Source: Temnothorax longispinosus (lineage: Eukaryota > Arthropoda > Insecta > Hymenoptera > Formicidae). From it: a stretch of DNA of 64,000 bases. The notes under the pieces are model-generated. The model saw only the letters and a program-made list of their open reading frames with translations, searched no databases and had not been told where the DNA came from. Shown here one piece after another: positions 25,151 through 37,564 of this stretch (position 1 is its first letter; every line of letters begins with the position of its first letter). The stretch spans positions 16,152,600 through 16,216,599 of the forward strand of contig NC_092363.1 of NCBI RefSeq assembly GCF_030848805.1, read 5' to 3'. The position numbers and the translations under genes were made by a program.

Positions 25151-26122
25151 TATTAGACGTCCGAGTCGTTATCTTCGTCGAGGAGCGTTTGAATTCGGAA
25201 TTTGAGAAAGAGATTTGATGAAATATATATGGAGTTTAAACATTCCAAGACATTCTCCCCTTTCGTCTTCTCTTGGAAAATTCCGTAGGATCGCGCGCGT
25301 AAGTTTGTATATGTGTAAATAGAATTGAAAATCGAAAGATCACGGCAGTAATTCCGGTGGAGAGTGGCGCAATTAAATTAATTATCCCTTTTCGTTACGC
25401 AAAAGTATCATCGATCGACTTTAAAAAAGCGCGTAATAATAATTCGTGGATGAAGATGGCCATTATTACGCGATGATTACGATGACATATCGTATAAGCT
25501 TACCCTACTCTTTCGCTACTCTGTATTAAAATTGAGATACATATCTGCGATTACTTGTAATTTAATAAATTTAATAAATTTAATCAAGCCGCTACGTTGA
25601 CAAGTATAGTCTTATAACAGAGCCAGATCCTATCGATCCTTCGCACCGATTGTCTCTTCCTTCCTTTCGATTCCGCGTCGGGTTTAGCATAATAAATCCG
25701 ACGTTATATGACTGGCAAGAGAGTAGAGTTCATAACTCTCGTTCTCCCACATCTCTGTCTCACACTCCAGTCGATTACTCCAAAACCATTAATCAAGATA
25801 CCATGTTTCGTCATCGGATCCCGTGCAGATACGTACGTTATCAGATACGTGCTGGTTATAAATTAATCTCTCACGGTGGAATTATAACACGCGTCGACAT
25901 ATTTGCAAGTCAGCAACGTCAGAATTGCGTTTTGTCCCTCGTTTCTTACGCCAGATGAAATGGGCCAGGGGTGACGGGCACGAGAAGTAGAGCGAGAAGA
26001 GGAGCTTGGCGCATTATATGTATCGCGCGTCGCGCTATCCGGACGATACTCCCTACTCTACGTAGGAAAAGGATCGACCGTTGATTCACTCTCGATAATT
26101 GACAAGACGAGGAGACAGAGCG
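25151..26122. other. Spacer between APCDD1 and the SLC5 transporter
   Basis: Both flanking genes run rightward. No supported exon; the stretch should hold the APCDD1 3' UTR and the SLC5 promoter. A short stretch at 25561-25590 repeats TTTAATAAA units and includes possible poly(A) signals. Confidence 0.45.
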
Positions 26123-29100
26123 ATGGAGAATCTCCTCGCCACCACTACTGGCATCCCGTTTGACCAAACGGAGAATTTGGATCGCTTCGTGTTCGGATGG
26201 CTAGACTACGCGCTCTTCAGCCTGCTGCTGCTCGTCAGCCTTCTCATCGGCGTGTACTTTGGCTTCTTCAGCAAGCAAGACAGCACAACGGAGTATCTTC
26301 TGGGCGGTAAACGAATGGGATGCTTTCCCGTCGCGATGAGCATCGTCGCTAGGTCAGTGACTCTTGGCTCCATTTTGATAAACGATTGAAAGAGATTGAC
26401 GGAACATTGATTGACATCCTCTGCCCGCATGACCAACTCGACCCAACTCGCTTTCTTTTAATCTGCAACATTTTTCCAGATTTTTTTCCTTTATCCTCGC
26501 GAATAACTAATAACGTGAACTTGCATACCCTTCAGCCACATCTCGGGTATCAGCTTGCTGGGCATACCCACGGAGGTTTTCCAATATGGGAGCCAATATG
26601 CCGCGTGCGTGATCACGTCGATCCTGACTGCCGTCATCACCTCTTACCTCTTCCTGCCTGTGCTCTACAAGCTACAGCTACCCAGCACCTTTGAGTATCT
26701 AGAGCTCAGGTTTACCAGACCGGTCAGGATCCTCTCTTCGGTGCTATTCACCATCTCGCTCTTCACGTACTTGCCCATTGTCATCTACGTACCTGCCCTC
26801 GCCTTCGCGCAAGTCAGCAACCTGAGCGTTCACGCGATAACGCCAGTGCTCTGCATCGTATGCATCATTTACACCAGCATTGTAAGTGAAGGACGCAGAT
26901 CCGGCCTTAAGTCTTAACGTTTAACTCTAGTTTAACGTTCCTGAATTACATCAAGTCGAGAGTCGTTATCGGTTTTGCCGTATTTAAACATGGATAAATC
27001 AAGTAACGATGCGAGCCGTAAATGCCGTGATATGACCGCGAAAGATGGATTTTCAGGATGGAGTTATAAAATAAAATTTTACAACTCGAGTTATTTATCA
27101 CCGTATCCCAAGTATCCACGAAAACTTTGAGATTTATGTAGAATTTGAAGCTCTTCGTACAGTGACAAGTTTTGAATTTTCAAGTTTTTTAGATTTTCTC
27201 TTCTTTCAATTGCTTTTCACTCTGCTTTACCTCCGATGAATTCACATTCGTAGGGTGGCCTAAAGGCGGTAGTATGGTCGGACACTATACAATTTTCCGT
27301 GACCGTCGGCGGACTCTTTGCGGTTCTCGTGCTCGGTACACTGTCCGTTGGTGGCATTGAGCAAGTGTGGAGCATTTCCGGCGCAGGCGGTCGTCTCGTT
27401 TTCTTTGAGTAAGATAAAAACAAGGATCTCACGCAATTTTCTTTTTATATATTATTTTATATATTATTAGTATACTACGTTTCTATACTACCATTTAATT
27501 GAACGCTCCCTTTACTCCTTTTATTAGTATGGATCCAAGTCCGTTCGCGAGGAACACTTTTTGGGGTATGGCTATAGGTATGACGGTAATATGGCTCGGA
27601 AACATCGGTATTCATCCGGGTACGGTGCAGCGATTCCTGTCGGTGCCTAGAGAGATCGACGCCAAACGGTAAGTCTTTTTCAGTCTCTGGACGCGACTTA
27701 CAATTTACAATCCATACTCGTTACAACACAAGCTTCGCTTATTCGCTGATTTTATCAGCTGTCCTGCTGCTCCGGTGTCCTAAGCTCCAAGTTTTAAAGC
27801 GCGCTTTATAGTAGGACCCTGAAAATTTAAGAATAACATATTTAATCGCTCTTTTCCTCTTTACCGCATACACAGCAGCATTGTGATTACTGCAGTAGGA
27901 CTGATACTCGTCAAACTGATCTGCGTGTTCACCGGATTAATCATGTTTGCCAAATATCATGACTGTGATCCTTTTCTGACCAAGGTACGATGTATGATTT
28001 ACATTATTTACAAATTGCCCGTATAAGAAAATATTTAAACGTTGAAAAGACGGGAGGGCGGAGGGGGAAGCGCGTTTGTCGACTTTCTATTTTTTCGTTA
28101 CACGCAATTACTTATGATATTTCAATCGCAGAAAATTATAAATCTTCTCATTCGAGCAGTCGATAAGTCGCACCGATCAGACTCTACCCTATTACGTGAT
28201 GGACGTTGCTGGGCATCTACCGGGACTTCCGGGATTATTCCTAGCGGGCCTAGTGAGTGCCGCGCTCGCGACTATGAGCGCCAGCTTCAACACCGTGTCC
28301 GGTACCATTTACGAGGATTTCATAAATTTGCGGATCCCGGATAGCCCTGAGAAAGAAGCTATGGCCGCCAACATTATGAAGGTGAGCTACGTGAGATACG
28401 TATCGGTTAATATATAATTTTTCATGCTCTTTTAAGAGGCAAATCTTTTTTAAGAAACTCCTTTTTTTTCGAGAGATTCGATTTAAGGTTGATTAATTTA
28501 TCAATTATAATATAATCGATTTAAGATTGATTAATTTATCAATTACAATATAATCGACCTTCCCCTCAGGGCATCGTCGTGATAGCCGGCGCGATTTCGG
28601 TTGGTTTGGTGTTCCTGGTCGAGCGGCTGGGATCGGTCTTTCAAATAGCCGTAAGTATGCGTGGCGTGACCGATGGACCCTCGCTGGGCCTCTTTATGCT
28701 AGGAATGCTGGTACCTTGGGCGAACGCGAAAGGCGCGTTGTTCGGCGGTTACGTCGGTCTAATCAGCATGCTTTGGCTGGTGGGAGGCGCTCAATGGCAC
28801 ACCATACATGACAGAATTAAATACAATTCGTTACCTACATCGACAGATGGTTGTTCGTATCCGTTGAACCAGACCCTTCTGACCGCGACAACGCCTACTT
28901 GGGTGGACCCGAACGAGGAACCTATGATACTCTTTCAAATATCCTTCATATATTATAATATGATAGGAGCGGTGATCGTTGTCGTCGTCGGCACTATCGC
29001 GAGTTATGTCTTTGGCGTGGATCTCGAGAGCGTAGATCCTGATCATATTTCGCCGATGTTGAGAAGGTACGATCGGTTCCGACTCGATTACAACCCAATG

Positions 29101-29604
29101 TGTGCATGCATGTACAGTAAGGTGCATTAATTCAATGAGTCATAAAATTCTGACTTATTGGCCGCTGGGTTTTTAACAATTATTAAAGACTCAGTACATA
29201 AACCTCGAGTGATGATACAAAATGTTGATTAGAGTTTAGGCTTTTATTATATTTTTCCAAGTAATGATCACAGTTAAAGAGAAAGCTCCAAAAGTACCCG
29301 TCGTTCATTACAATATAACGTCTCATGAATCGTCTCGTGAAATATTAATGCTGTTTTTTTTTTTAAATAAATTAAAAATAATACTCTACATGCATACATG
29401 CATTCCCGAGATAACTACAGCGTGTAATTGTTACGTGTGCCTAAAATACTCCTAAGCCTATCACGATATCGATGTTTTCTTTGTGGTAATCTCTCTCTTA
29501 TTTAAATTTATTTCTCTAGGTTTCTTCCTTCTCAAAAGTATGCCGAAGTCTCGTTGAGAGAAGTGCCGCCGTCGTTCAACGTTGCGCCGGAGAAAATCAA
29601 GTAA
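26123..29604 (+). CDS. SLC5 family sodium-coupled monocarboxylate-type transporter
   Basis: Eight exons: 26123-26352, 26536-26881, 27254-27408, 27528-27668, 27876-27984, 28160-28381, 28570-29066, 29520-29604; 594 residues. This is a sodium:solute symporter with about 13 membrane helices. Recognisable segments are YLLGGKRMGCFPVAMSIVAS (helix 1 unwound region), SGISLLGIPTEVFQYGSQYA, STFEYLELRF, GGLKAVVWSDTIQ (the helix 6 loop typical of SMCT/SMVT), HPGTVQRFLSVP and DQTLPYYVMDVAGHLPGLPG followed by MSASFNTVSGTIYEDF (helix 8). The closest vertebrate group is SLC5A8/SLC5A12/SLC5A6, so the substrate is probably a monocarboxylate or vitamin-like anion; the exact substrate is inferred. The C-terminus ends FNVAPEKIK with this last exon, but another terminal exon is possible. 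Confidence 0.9.
28479..28554. repeat. Two tandem copies of a 38-bp unit in SLC5 intron 6
   Basis: The units begin CGATTTAAGGTTGATT (28479) and CGATTTAAGATTGATT (28517) and differ at only two positions. They lie just before the exon 7 acceptor. This is a simple recent tandem duplication. Confidence 0.7.
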
Positions 29605-31768
29605 TCTCAAGTGCGATTCGTCATTATTTTAGTCAGTGGTAAGCGAGCTGGTAGGATCAGCCCGAGAAAAATCTCTCGAGTAAACGGTAATCTTCATTCT
29701 AGAAGAATCTCCACGATTCTAGACGAATCGTCAATGATGTTTTCGAGTCCACCGCGGTCACGACAAAGGGGTGTCGGCTCTCTTATTGATTAACAGACGC
29801 ATGCGCCAGCTACCCTTAGCTGGTGCCACACATGCCGCGATTGTTTTTGATCTCTCGCAATCAGTCGCGTTCCCAGCCAGCGTTCGTTTAGGAGGCAAGG
29901 CGTCGCCGACGGTTCCTCGGCGACCGTGTCCTCCCTGGATACTCTGACTGAGGAAACGGAGATCGAGCGTTACGAGAAACGTCTTTGATTGAGTATCACC
30001 GTGCGGCGGAACAAGTATCGTCACCATTAAATTCTGCTCGACGTTGGGAAAAAGATTATCTTTTAGCTGATCGCGCTACTTTTATAATAGACCTTTCAAT
30101 GTTGTTGGGAGGAGCGATAGACTAGTAATCGCGAAATTAGTCGCTAATCGCTAATCGCTAATCGTCGTGGACGTTGGAGGTCAAGTTACGTCGCTGAAGA
30201 TGTTGATCGGGGTGGCTCGGGGTTGGCCGCGTGTCCTCGTATATAGGATGGCCGCGCCTACACGTGGAGCGAGTGTTGTCGCGAATACCGAGCGTTCTCG
30301 GTCCGACCTCGTAACGTTCAACAAGTACGAGTGTCGATATACCTCGCGGCATTCTCGCAGCGGTTTCACGATCGCAACGTTTTTACAAGCGGATGACATT
30401 TTATCGTGCAACATCGTCGATACCTTCGAGTGATGGACCACCAGGAGCGTCGACGCACGCTCGACATATCAAAAATCAAAGATCATTACGTGACGAACCG
30501 AGGGCTACAACGAGCGAACATTCTCGCGTACGTGTCGAAGATGAGCGTCGAAAATCCAGAGTAAGAGATTTATGACAGACAGCAGGACAGCACTGTCCAT
30601 CTATAGATTTTAATTAATATCTATCTGAATTCTTAATAAGGAGTTGTCACAATTGTCGCGATTCAAGGGAAGCTCTAATCTAATTAAGGGGACTTTTAAT
30701 CTTTTCGCACATCTTGACTCAATTGATCTACGTGATGGAGGAGTGCAAATCCACAAAGATATTGATCTTTGTACAATACAATTGCGTCAAATGTTTCACA
30801 CAAAATTCCAAGTTTCACTGATATTCCAAGATTCGCTTACATTTGATTATAGTACGAATGTGATACAATATATGGATAATTATTCGCGGAAAGTCGATAG
30901 AGCGCAAGAATTTTGTCGATTACGGCGGTTTGAATATAGATTCAACGCGGTGGAAGAAAAAGCCACCCGGAAGAGTTTTGAGAAATCTCGGTCGTTGTTT
31001 GATCGGCCAATCGGTAGGCAGCAGCAAAACGGCTGGCATGCCGAGGCACAGCCGCGCCTCGCCTTTAATAATAGATAAAAACCGCAGGCATTCGTGCCGG
31101 AAAAAGAACAGAAACCGAGAGCATCCCAACAGAGAGGAAGAGAGCGAGAGAGGGAACGGAGAGAGAGAAAAGAAAGAGAAAAAGAAGTACAGCCTTCAGT
31201 TTGGCTTAAAAACGCACGAAAAACGCACCGTCAGTTAGCCGGCCAGTCATTATCAGTCGTCACTGTACCCGTGTCTCAATCTCAGTTGATTTGACCGAGT
31301 TTTCATCAACGTGGAGGATATCACCTAGTCATGGAAAGGAATAGGGAGACTGTTCGTTTAAAGTCCAAGAATATCGAAATAAATATCTCTCTTCTGTCGG
31401 TGCGATAACTCAAGGGGCGATGACTCGCGTCGATCTCTATAGTCTATCGCGAATGAGTCGCCATTGAACGCAAATGTCTTTAAACATCCACGAGTTTCTA
31501 ACAACTTGCGTTAGAAACGTTATTAATTGTTCTCCGAATTAAAATGGTAGCTTTTTCTTTATATGATCGCGCGTTGCGCAGTGTCAAAATGCCAGATGCC
31601 AAATAAAATAATCGAGTATCGAGTCAGGTCCAATAATCGTGTTGCCCTTGCCATCATGAGTCATGAGGATCGTTAGAGATCCGCTTTGGATCTCTTCTCG
31701 AAACCAAAGACGATCCCGGGTGACGATGCGATGAGAGGACGAGCGGGGTATTTAGGTATTCCTTGGAT
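29605..31768. other. Region after the SLC5 stop, with a possible alternative exon
   Basis: Apart from the candidate alternative terminal exon at 29892-29988, I see no conserved coding sequence. There is a short array of GCTAATC units at about 30140-30164, and a purine-rich (GA) stretch at about 31130-31190. Open frames on both strands are not protein-like. Confidence 0.45.
29892..29988 (+). CDS. Candidate alternative last exon of the SLC5 transporter
   Basis: An acceptor (CGTTCGTTTAG) precedes 29892. Joined to the phase-2 end of exon 7 (29066), the reading frame is RRRQGVADGSSATVSSLDTL, then TEETEIERYEKRL and a stop, giving a 598-residue protein. The tail is polar and acidic, plausible for a cytoplasmic C-terminus of a symporter, and codon use is GC-richer than the flanks. 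It lies 287 bp past the other terminal exon. No transcript evidence is available to me. Confidence 0.5.
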
Positions 31769-32116
31769 ATGACGTTGCCATCGATGCAGAGAAGCTTGCT
31801 GGGATTGACGGTGCTGACGATCGTTGGCCTGACGACTTTCCTACTCAGCAGGAAGCTCACGCTCGAGACGCGCCGGCGGGACGGCTTACTCCTCGATATG
31901 ATCGCTAACATTAGCGGCCACTTGGATCGACTTGACAGCGGCTTCGACGATATTGCTGCGCAGACGGGAATTACGCGGAATCGCCTGCTGCAACTGGTCG
32001 CGCTCCATCGGGAGAATCTCTTGGCATGTGCGTTACTCGGCGAAAAACGGAGGCAGATGCGAATGTCCAGCGAAAAACCGGCTAGGAGAAGAAGACGACG
32101 CGACGGTTCGTCGTAA
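31769..32116 (+). CDS. Candidate small single-pass membrane protein, unrecognised
   Basis: An uninterrupted 115-codon frame starting MTLPSMQRSLLGLTVLTIVG. Residues about 9-26 form a hydrophobic helix, followed by a Lys/Arg-rich flank, an amphipathic helical middle (LLLDMIANISGHLDRLDSGF) and a very basic tail (KPARRRRRRDGSS). It looks like a type I or tail-out single-pass protein with a basic end, but I recognise no family. The opposite strand is also open for 156 codons, which lowers confidence. It may be an insect lineage-specific gene or a chance frame in GC-rich DNA. Confidence 0.4.
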   Translation: MTLPSMQRSLLGLTVLTIVGLTTFLLSRKLTLETRRRDGLLLDMIANISGHLDRLDSGFDDIAAQTGITRNRLLQLVALHRENLLACALLGEKRRQMRMSSEKPARRRRRRDGSS

Positions 32117-32442
32117 CGCACCATCGATAATCGACTCGAGAGGCTTTTATCGGATGTGAGAAGATGCGGGACGTATTAAATCGTTGTGCACCAACAAATT
32201 ATGCTGCGTTTAATTATAATCTCTACTTATTATTAAGAATTATTCTTCTTGATATCGAGGACGATGTTACGAATTAACGATGTTACGGTTTTTTCCCCTT
32301 TTTCTTTTAGCACGTTTCAGGCACGCGCCTAGACTATAAGCACGCTATATATTCTTTCTCCCATTAAGTTGCTTGGCTATTAATTTCCTATCAACTGTTA
32401 TTATTGATTAACTAATACATCTACGTCTCGAATCATATGGAA

Positions 32443-32474
<32 letters not shown>

Positions 32475-33913
32475 AGTACTCTAGTAGATAGGACCGACAA
32501 ATTAACTTGGTAATTGGTGAGACAATCATATCCGTTTGCGAACGAATCGACGTTCTATTGGAAAAATGTACGTAGCGTGGAACTTATCTTGAATAATAGA
32601 ATCTATTTTCAGTGAGTAGTAGATTACACGATAAGTCGATCACCTTATGATAAACCAGATGTTCAAGGTGGGGGCCAATTAAGAAATTCTCGATCATGGA
32701 GATGCTCACGCGAGGCAACGGTTGTTGTTTTAGAATCCAGTGTAAACTCGGAATATATATGTATTGTATAATGTAGAACACGGCTGTGATCGAGTAATAT
32801 CATCTGTCACGCAAACAATATTTGTTACAAATTATTCTACATGTACGGAAGAGCCGAGGGTCGTCTGTCTTGAATTGATATTTAAGCGGATCGCTTATGT
32901 ATTATGTATAATTATGCATGAGTTTTCATTATATCATAGAATGTTATCACACGATACTCTTACTACAATGTTAGCGTGCTGTGAAACAAAACGTTATCTG
33001 TCAGATGCAAATGTACATACATATGTGTCAAGTATTCGCGTATTATATAGTTTGCTCGTATGGAAAGTACAGATTGTTCCAGATTCGGCGAAGAGGTATA
33101 TACCTCGACCAATTTCTCCGTCGGAAAGAGCCCGTGTTAATACGTCAACGGAGGTGTTATTGAAAAGAAAATTTCATCGGAGATGAAAGAGATTCAAAAC
33201 TCGATCACATGATGAGATTCATTTACCGTTTCCGAAAAATTTGGGTTCGAGAAAGCCGATCTTAGGATACCTTTCGCAGATCTGGGACTCTGGGACACTG
33301 TGTATTTATCGACATATTTAACAGATCGATAGACTAGCGATTTGGTACAACACGCGCAAGTATAATACGATATACTTATTATATGGTTGCGCGTCAATCA
33401 AATCAGCATTACGATTCGACGTACTCGCTTTATCACTTTTGTATGTATTTTTTACTTGACGCCGCGTGCGCACACATCCACTTGACACGCGCGCGCGAAA
33501 AAAAGGAAGAAAGGAAGAGAGAGAGAGAGAGAGAGAGATGTGCAATCTTCTCTCGCAGAGATCTTAAATTGTATGTGTAATTATTTTTATAAATCGTCTT
33601 TTGTGTGGGTGTGTGTGTGTATATATATATATATATATGTATGAAGAAAGATGCGAATAAATTTATGTTTACGTGTATTTAGCTCTCGTGTTTGCTTATG
33701 TCTCCATACAGCATCTGTCTTATATAATCGTATAATTGTATAATTGTTGAGCGGTTGGTTATCGATTAGTATATCTTCTCGTCTCGCGAAGAGACGGGCA
33801 TAGCATGGAAACGCGCCAGCATGGATTCGAGCCTCTCAATGCGAATTAACTCCTCGATCTCTGGATTTAAAAATTCTTAAAGTCGTACAGTTCGATAAAC
33901 TTTGTTTTTCATC

Positions 33914-33960
<47 letters not shown>

Positions 33961-34768
33961 CCCCCTCACTCCCCCCTTTCTCTGTCTCTTTCTCTTTCTC
34001 GATAACTGGATTGACCCTTTGACCTCTTGAGCTGGAAGCTGCACGTTAATTTCAATTAGATCTTCTTCATCGTCGCACGGAACAATTATCATTCGCGAAG
34101 ACAATTCTAAAAACGATATTTATATGTATATTACTGTATAATTATATACCTGCTCAAACTGTAAGAAAATATATTTCGAGAATATTTTGTAGATGTTATG
34201 TACTTGACATGTGGTATCATCGCCACACGTTACGTTATCTTTCGGCCGAATGAAATCGCCTCCTATCAGCTTGGCGATAATAATAACGCTATTTTGTACT
34301 GTCCCGACGGCGACGTCGTTGTAACTTGGTTGTTGTTGCTTACTTGTGTGTCGTTGCAACGCGCTGCAACAACGAGAAATAAATTGCCGCAACTGTGATA
34401 TCTTGTTGCTGTCTTCTGATTGCAGTATCATTAATCGACCCCAGTTTGATACGACGGCGACGCGACGCGACGCTCAAATAATAAGCTATCACGTTTTTCT
34501 CTTCACGACGTTTGCGGCAAAGTTTGAAAGTCATAAAATCACTCGGAGACACAAAGTGCGAGTTCCCCCAAGTACGCTTCCCCCTCTCGCTCTCTCGATC
34601 TCCAACTATATTACATAAGTATATTAAATTATATACGGTGTCTGTACTCTATACTTGGTACGCGGCCGACGCCGATGGTCGTGAGTCCGGTGAGTCGTCA
34701 CGAGTCGGTCGAAAGCAATTAAAAGCAATCGACAATACTCTTCGCTACTCGTCAATTTGTCAACGGCG
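32117..34768. other. Spacer upstream of SELENBP1 with several microsatellites
   Basis: No supported exon. It contains CT runs at about 32441-32475, a GA run at about 33515-33538, a GT/TA run at about 33605-33640, and a long TC run at about 33914-33957. The last few hundred bases should include the SELENBP1 promoter. One 140-codon frame at 32764-33186 shows no family resemblance. Confidence 0.5.
33914..33957. repeat. TC microsatellite
   Basis: A nearly perfect TC dinucleotide run of more than 40 bases followed by a pyrimidine-rich stretch to about 34000. Confidence 0.8.
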
Positions 34769-37564
34769 ATGGCGGAAAAGAGAGGAGGTAAGTACTCGAT
34801 TGCATTCAATTATCAGAATTAAGTGCTGTAGTCAATTTAGTAGTAAAATATAATATAAAACGCGCAACGTAGCCCAAGTCTACCCTAAAAATTAGATATA
34901 CATAGACTAGCTGGCATTGGATCTACTGGATGTGGAGGGATCTAGATCTACAATGATCCCTCTTGTAGTTATAGTAGTTATACATATATAGAGTACAATA
35001 TTATATACAGAATATATACATGTATGTATATATTGGGGGGACGGCCGGTTTAACATTACTGGAAATGGCCTTGATCGTAGCGTGTTCCGGGCCGGGTTAC
35101 AAGAGTCCGAGGGCAGCGATGCTCGAGGGGCCGCGCGAGAAGCTTCTGTACGTCATCGGTATACATACGGATCCCGAGAAGGCCGATGTCCTCTGCACGG
35201 TAGACGTGGATCCCGATAGTCCTACGTACTGTCAGGTACCACGTTACAAACGTTAAAACGTTTGTAAATTAAGCGAACCGTTCAACATACTCACGGAACT
35301 TGAACTTGCATACCCGCAGATAATACACAGATTGAGAATGCTAACGGCTGGCGACGAGTTACATCACTCCGGCTGGAACGTTTGTAGCAGCTGTCACGGA
35401 TCACCCCGCAAACGCGACACGCTGGTACTGCCCTGTCTTATGTCGGACCGGGTCTATATGGTTGATACGAGCGACGAGAAAATGCCCCGGATCAAGAAGG
35501 TACCGTATGGAGGAGAGATAGACGGTAGACGATAGGCGTGCGTGCGTCCGACGTTCCCTCTTTACTTACCCTGCACCTTACATGTTTACGTATTATGGAG
35601 ACGCGACGATACAGATTTGGAGAAGACGAGATATAGAATTCGCGTACAAGAATCTCTTATTCGAATCGAGCGCGAGCGCACAAGTTGCATTTCTCGTAAT
35701 TTAAGTTTAATGTACATTCTATTTCGTTCGAGGTTCTGGAACCGGAAGAGATGCGCAAATACGGGATATCTACGCCGCACACTTCCCATTGCTTGCCAAC
35801 CGGCGAGATAATGATCTCCACCATGGGAAATCTCAGTGGCGACGGATTGGGCGAATTTTTCTGCATCGACGCAGAGACCCTACGAGCGAAAGGCACATGG
35901 ACCAAGAGCCATGAAAAAGCAACTTTCGGATACGACTTTTGGTACCAACCGTATCACGATACGCTCATCGCTACGGAATGGGGTGCACCTAGAGTCTTTA
36001 AGAAGGGATTCATTCCAGAGGACGTTTATGATCCTAGTAAATAATTATCCAATATGTTATCACGTTTCGCAAGGGCGCACGCGCGCAAAATATCGGTAAT
36101 TATATATAATCATGTCGATTAAATGATGGATAATTCACAGAGATTTATGGCAGAAGCTTGAACGTTTACTCGTGGAACGAACGAAAGCTAAAACAGATCA
36201 TCGATCTGGGAGATGACGGAATCGCACCCCTTGAAATCAGATTCCTTCACGATCCACTGGCAGCTCAAGGATTCGTAGGCTGCGCGGTAACGTCGAATGT
36301 TTATCGATTTTACAAGGCGGAGGACAACTCGTGGAAGGTCGAAAAGGTGATCCAGGTGCCACCGAAAAGAGTCGAGGGATGGATCGCACCTCTGATGTCA
36401 GGTATATATCACGAATCGATGCTCTTCAAAATATCAACGAGATCTCAAGATATGTATCTATGAAAGTTTCCGTCAGCGGAAACTCATCGCGACGATGTCA
36501 ACTCGTCGACAACATTGCAGTCTTTTTTCTTTTTTCCTTCTTTTCTCACGAAAACCTTTCTTCGCCTCTCAAGGAATGATCACCGACATTCTGCTGAGTT
36601 TGGACGACAAGTATCTGTATCTGTCCAATTGGTTGCACGGCGACGTTAGGCAATACGACATCTCGGATACGAGAAACCCGAGATTGACGGGTCAAGTCTT
36701 CCTAGGAGGATCGATACTGAGCGATTCGCATGTACGGGTGACGCAAGACGAGGAAATGAGCAGTCAGCCGGACCCCATCTACGTGAAGGGGCGTAGATTG
36801 TATGGCGCACCGCAGATGTTACAGCTGAGTTTGGACGGACGTCGTTTGTACGTGACTACGTCGATCTTTAAGCCATGGGACAAACAGTTTTATCCCGATC
36901 TCCTCAAGTAAGTATAGTATATGCAAGTAAATACGACCTCTCCTCTCCTCTCCTTTTCTTTTCTTTCCATAAAGGAAAATAAAACAGAATTGTTATTTGT
37001 AATCTCTACTCTCGTATATACGCTGTAATAATGTTCGGCGCGCGCTATTATTAGATATGGATCAACGATGGTGAAGCTTGATATCGACGTCGAGAAGGGC
37101 GGGATGACGCTCGACCATCGATTTCTCGTTGATTTCGGCGCCGATAACAGCGATATTTTACTGGCACACGAAATGAGGTGAGAGATATCCTGTAATTTAT
37201 TGCGTCTCAGTGAAGGAAAAATTTCCATTTATTCTCCTTCCACTTTTCTGAAATAAAGAAAGACAAATCAAATGAAATTAATCTCGGAATTTATCCTGTC
37301 CAGAGATGAACTCGTAACTTTTTCAGTTGGTTTTTCCCCTTTTATTTCGATTTTAATCACTAATTTTTTCAATTAAATTGAACATTTTGATTTCACAAAA
37401 AAATCAAATTACCGCCAATTTCTTTTAATCCAATTAATTTCTCCCTTAAATATACAGGCTGTGTACCGTTATCCCCCACAGCAATTCTATCGCTTTATCA
37501 ATCTTTGCGTAGGTATCCTGGTGGAGATTGCACTTCCGATATATGGCTGGCAGAGAGACCCTAA
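34769..37564 (+). CDS. SELENBP1: Selenium-binding protein 1 / methanethiol oxidase
   Basis: Eight exons: 34769-34787, 35081-35235, 35320-35499, 35733-36036, 36141-36401, 36574-36907, 37055-37177, 37513-37564; 475 residues, close to the human 472. A tiny 19-nt first coding exon gives MAEKRG, joined to ACSGPGYKSPRAAM. Family motifs are DELHHSGWNVCSSCHG (CSSC at about residues 80-83, the conserved selenium/copper-site cysteine region), HTSHCLPTGEIMIS, GYDFWYQP, STEW-like ATEWGAP, IPLEIRFLH-like APLEIRFLHDP, KVIQVPPK, NWLHGDVRQYDISD, YVTTSIFKPWDKQFYP and RYPGGDCTSDIW at the end. The enzyme oxidises methanethiol to H2S, formaldehyde and H2O2 in vertebrates. It is convergent with SMG1. Confidence 0.95.

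Noticed and set aside
30644..31078. 144-codon plus-strand open frame
   Set aside because: It lacks an ATG at its start and resembles no family; the far end runs into low-complexity purine-rich DNA.
31654..32124. 156-codon minus-strand open frame
   Set aside because: It overlaps the plus-strand candidate small protein; its Ser/Arg-rich sequence shows no domain or ordered hydrophobic pattern. It does lower confidence in the plus-strand call.
32764..33186. 140-codon plus-strand open frame
   Set aside because: No recognisable motif, mixed composition, surrounded by microsatellite-rich non-coding DNA.
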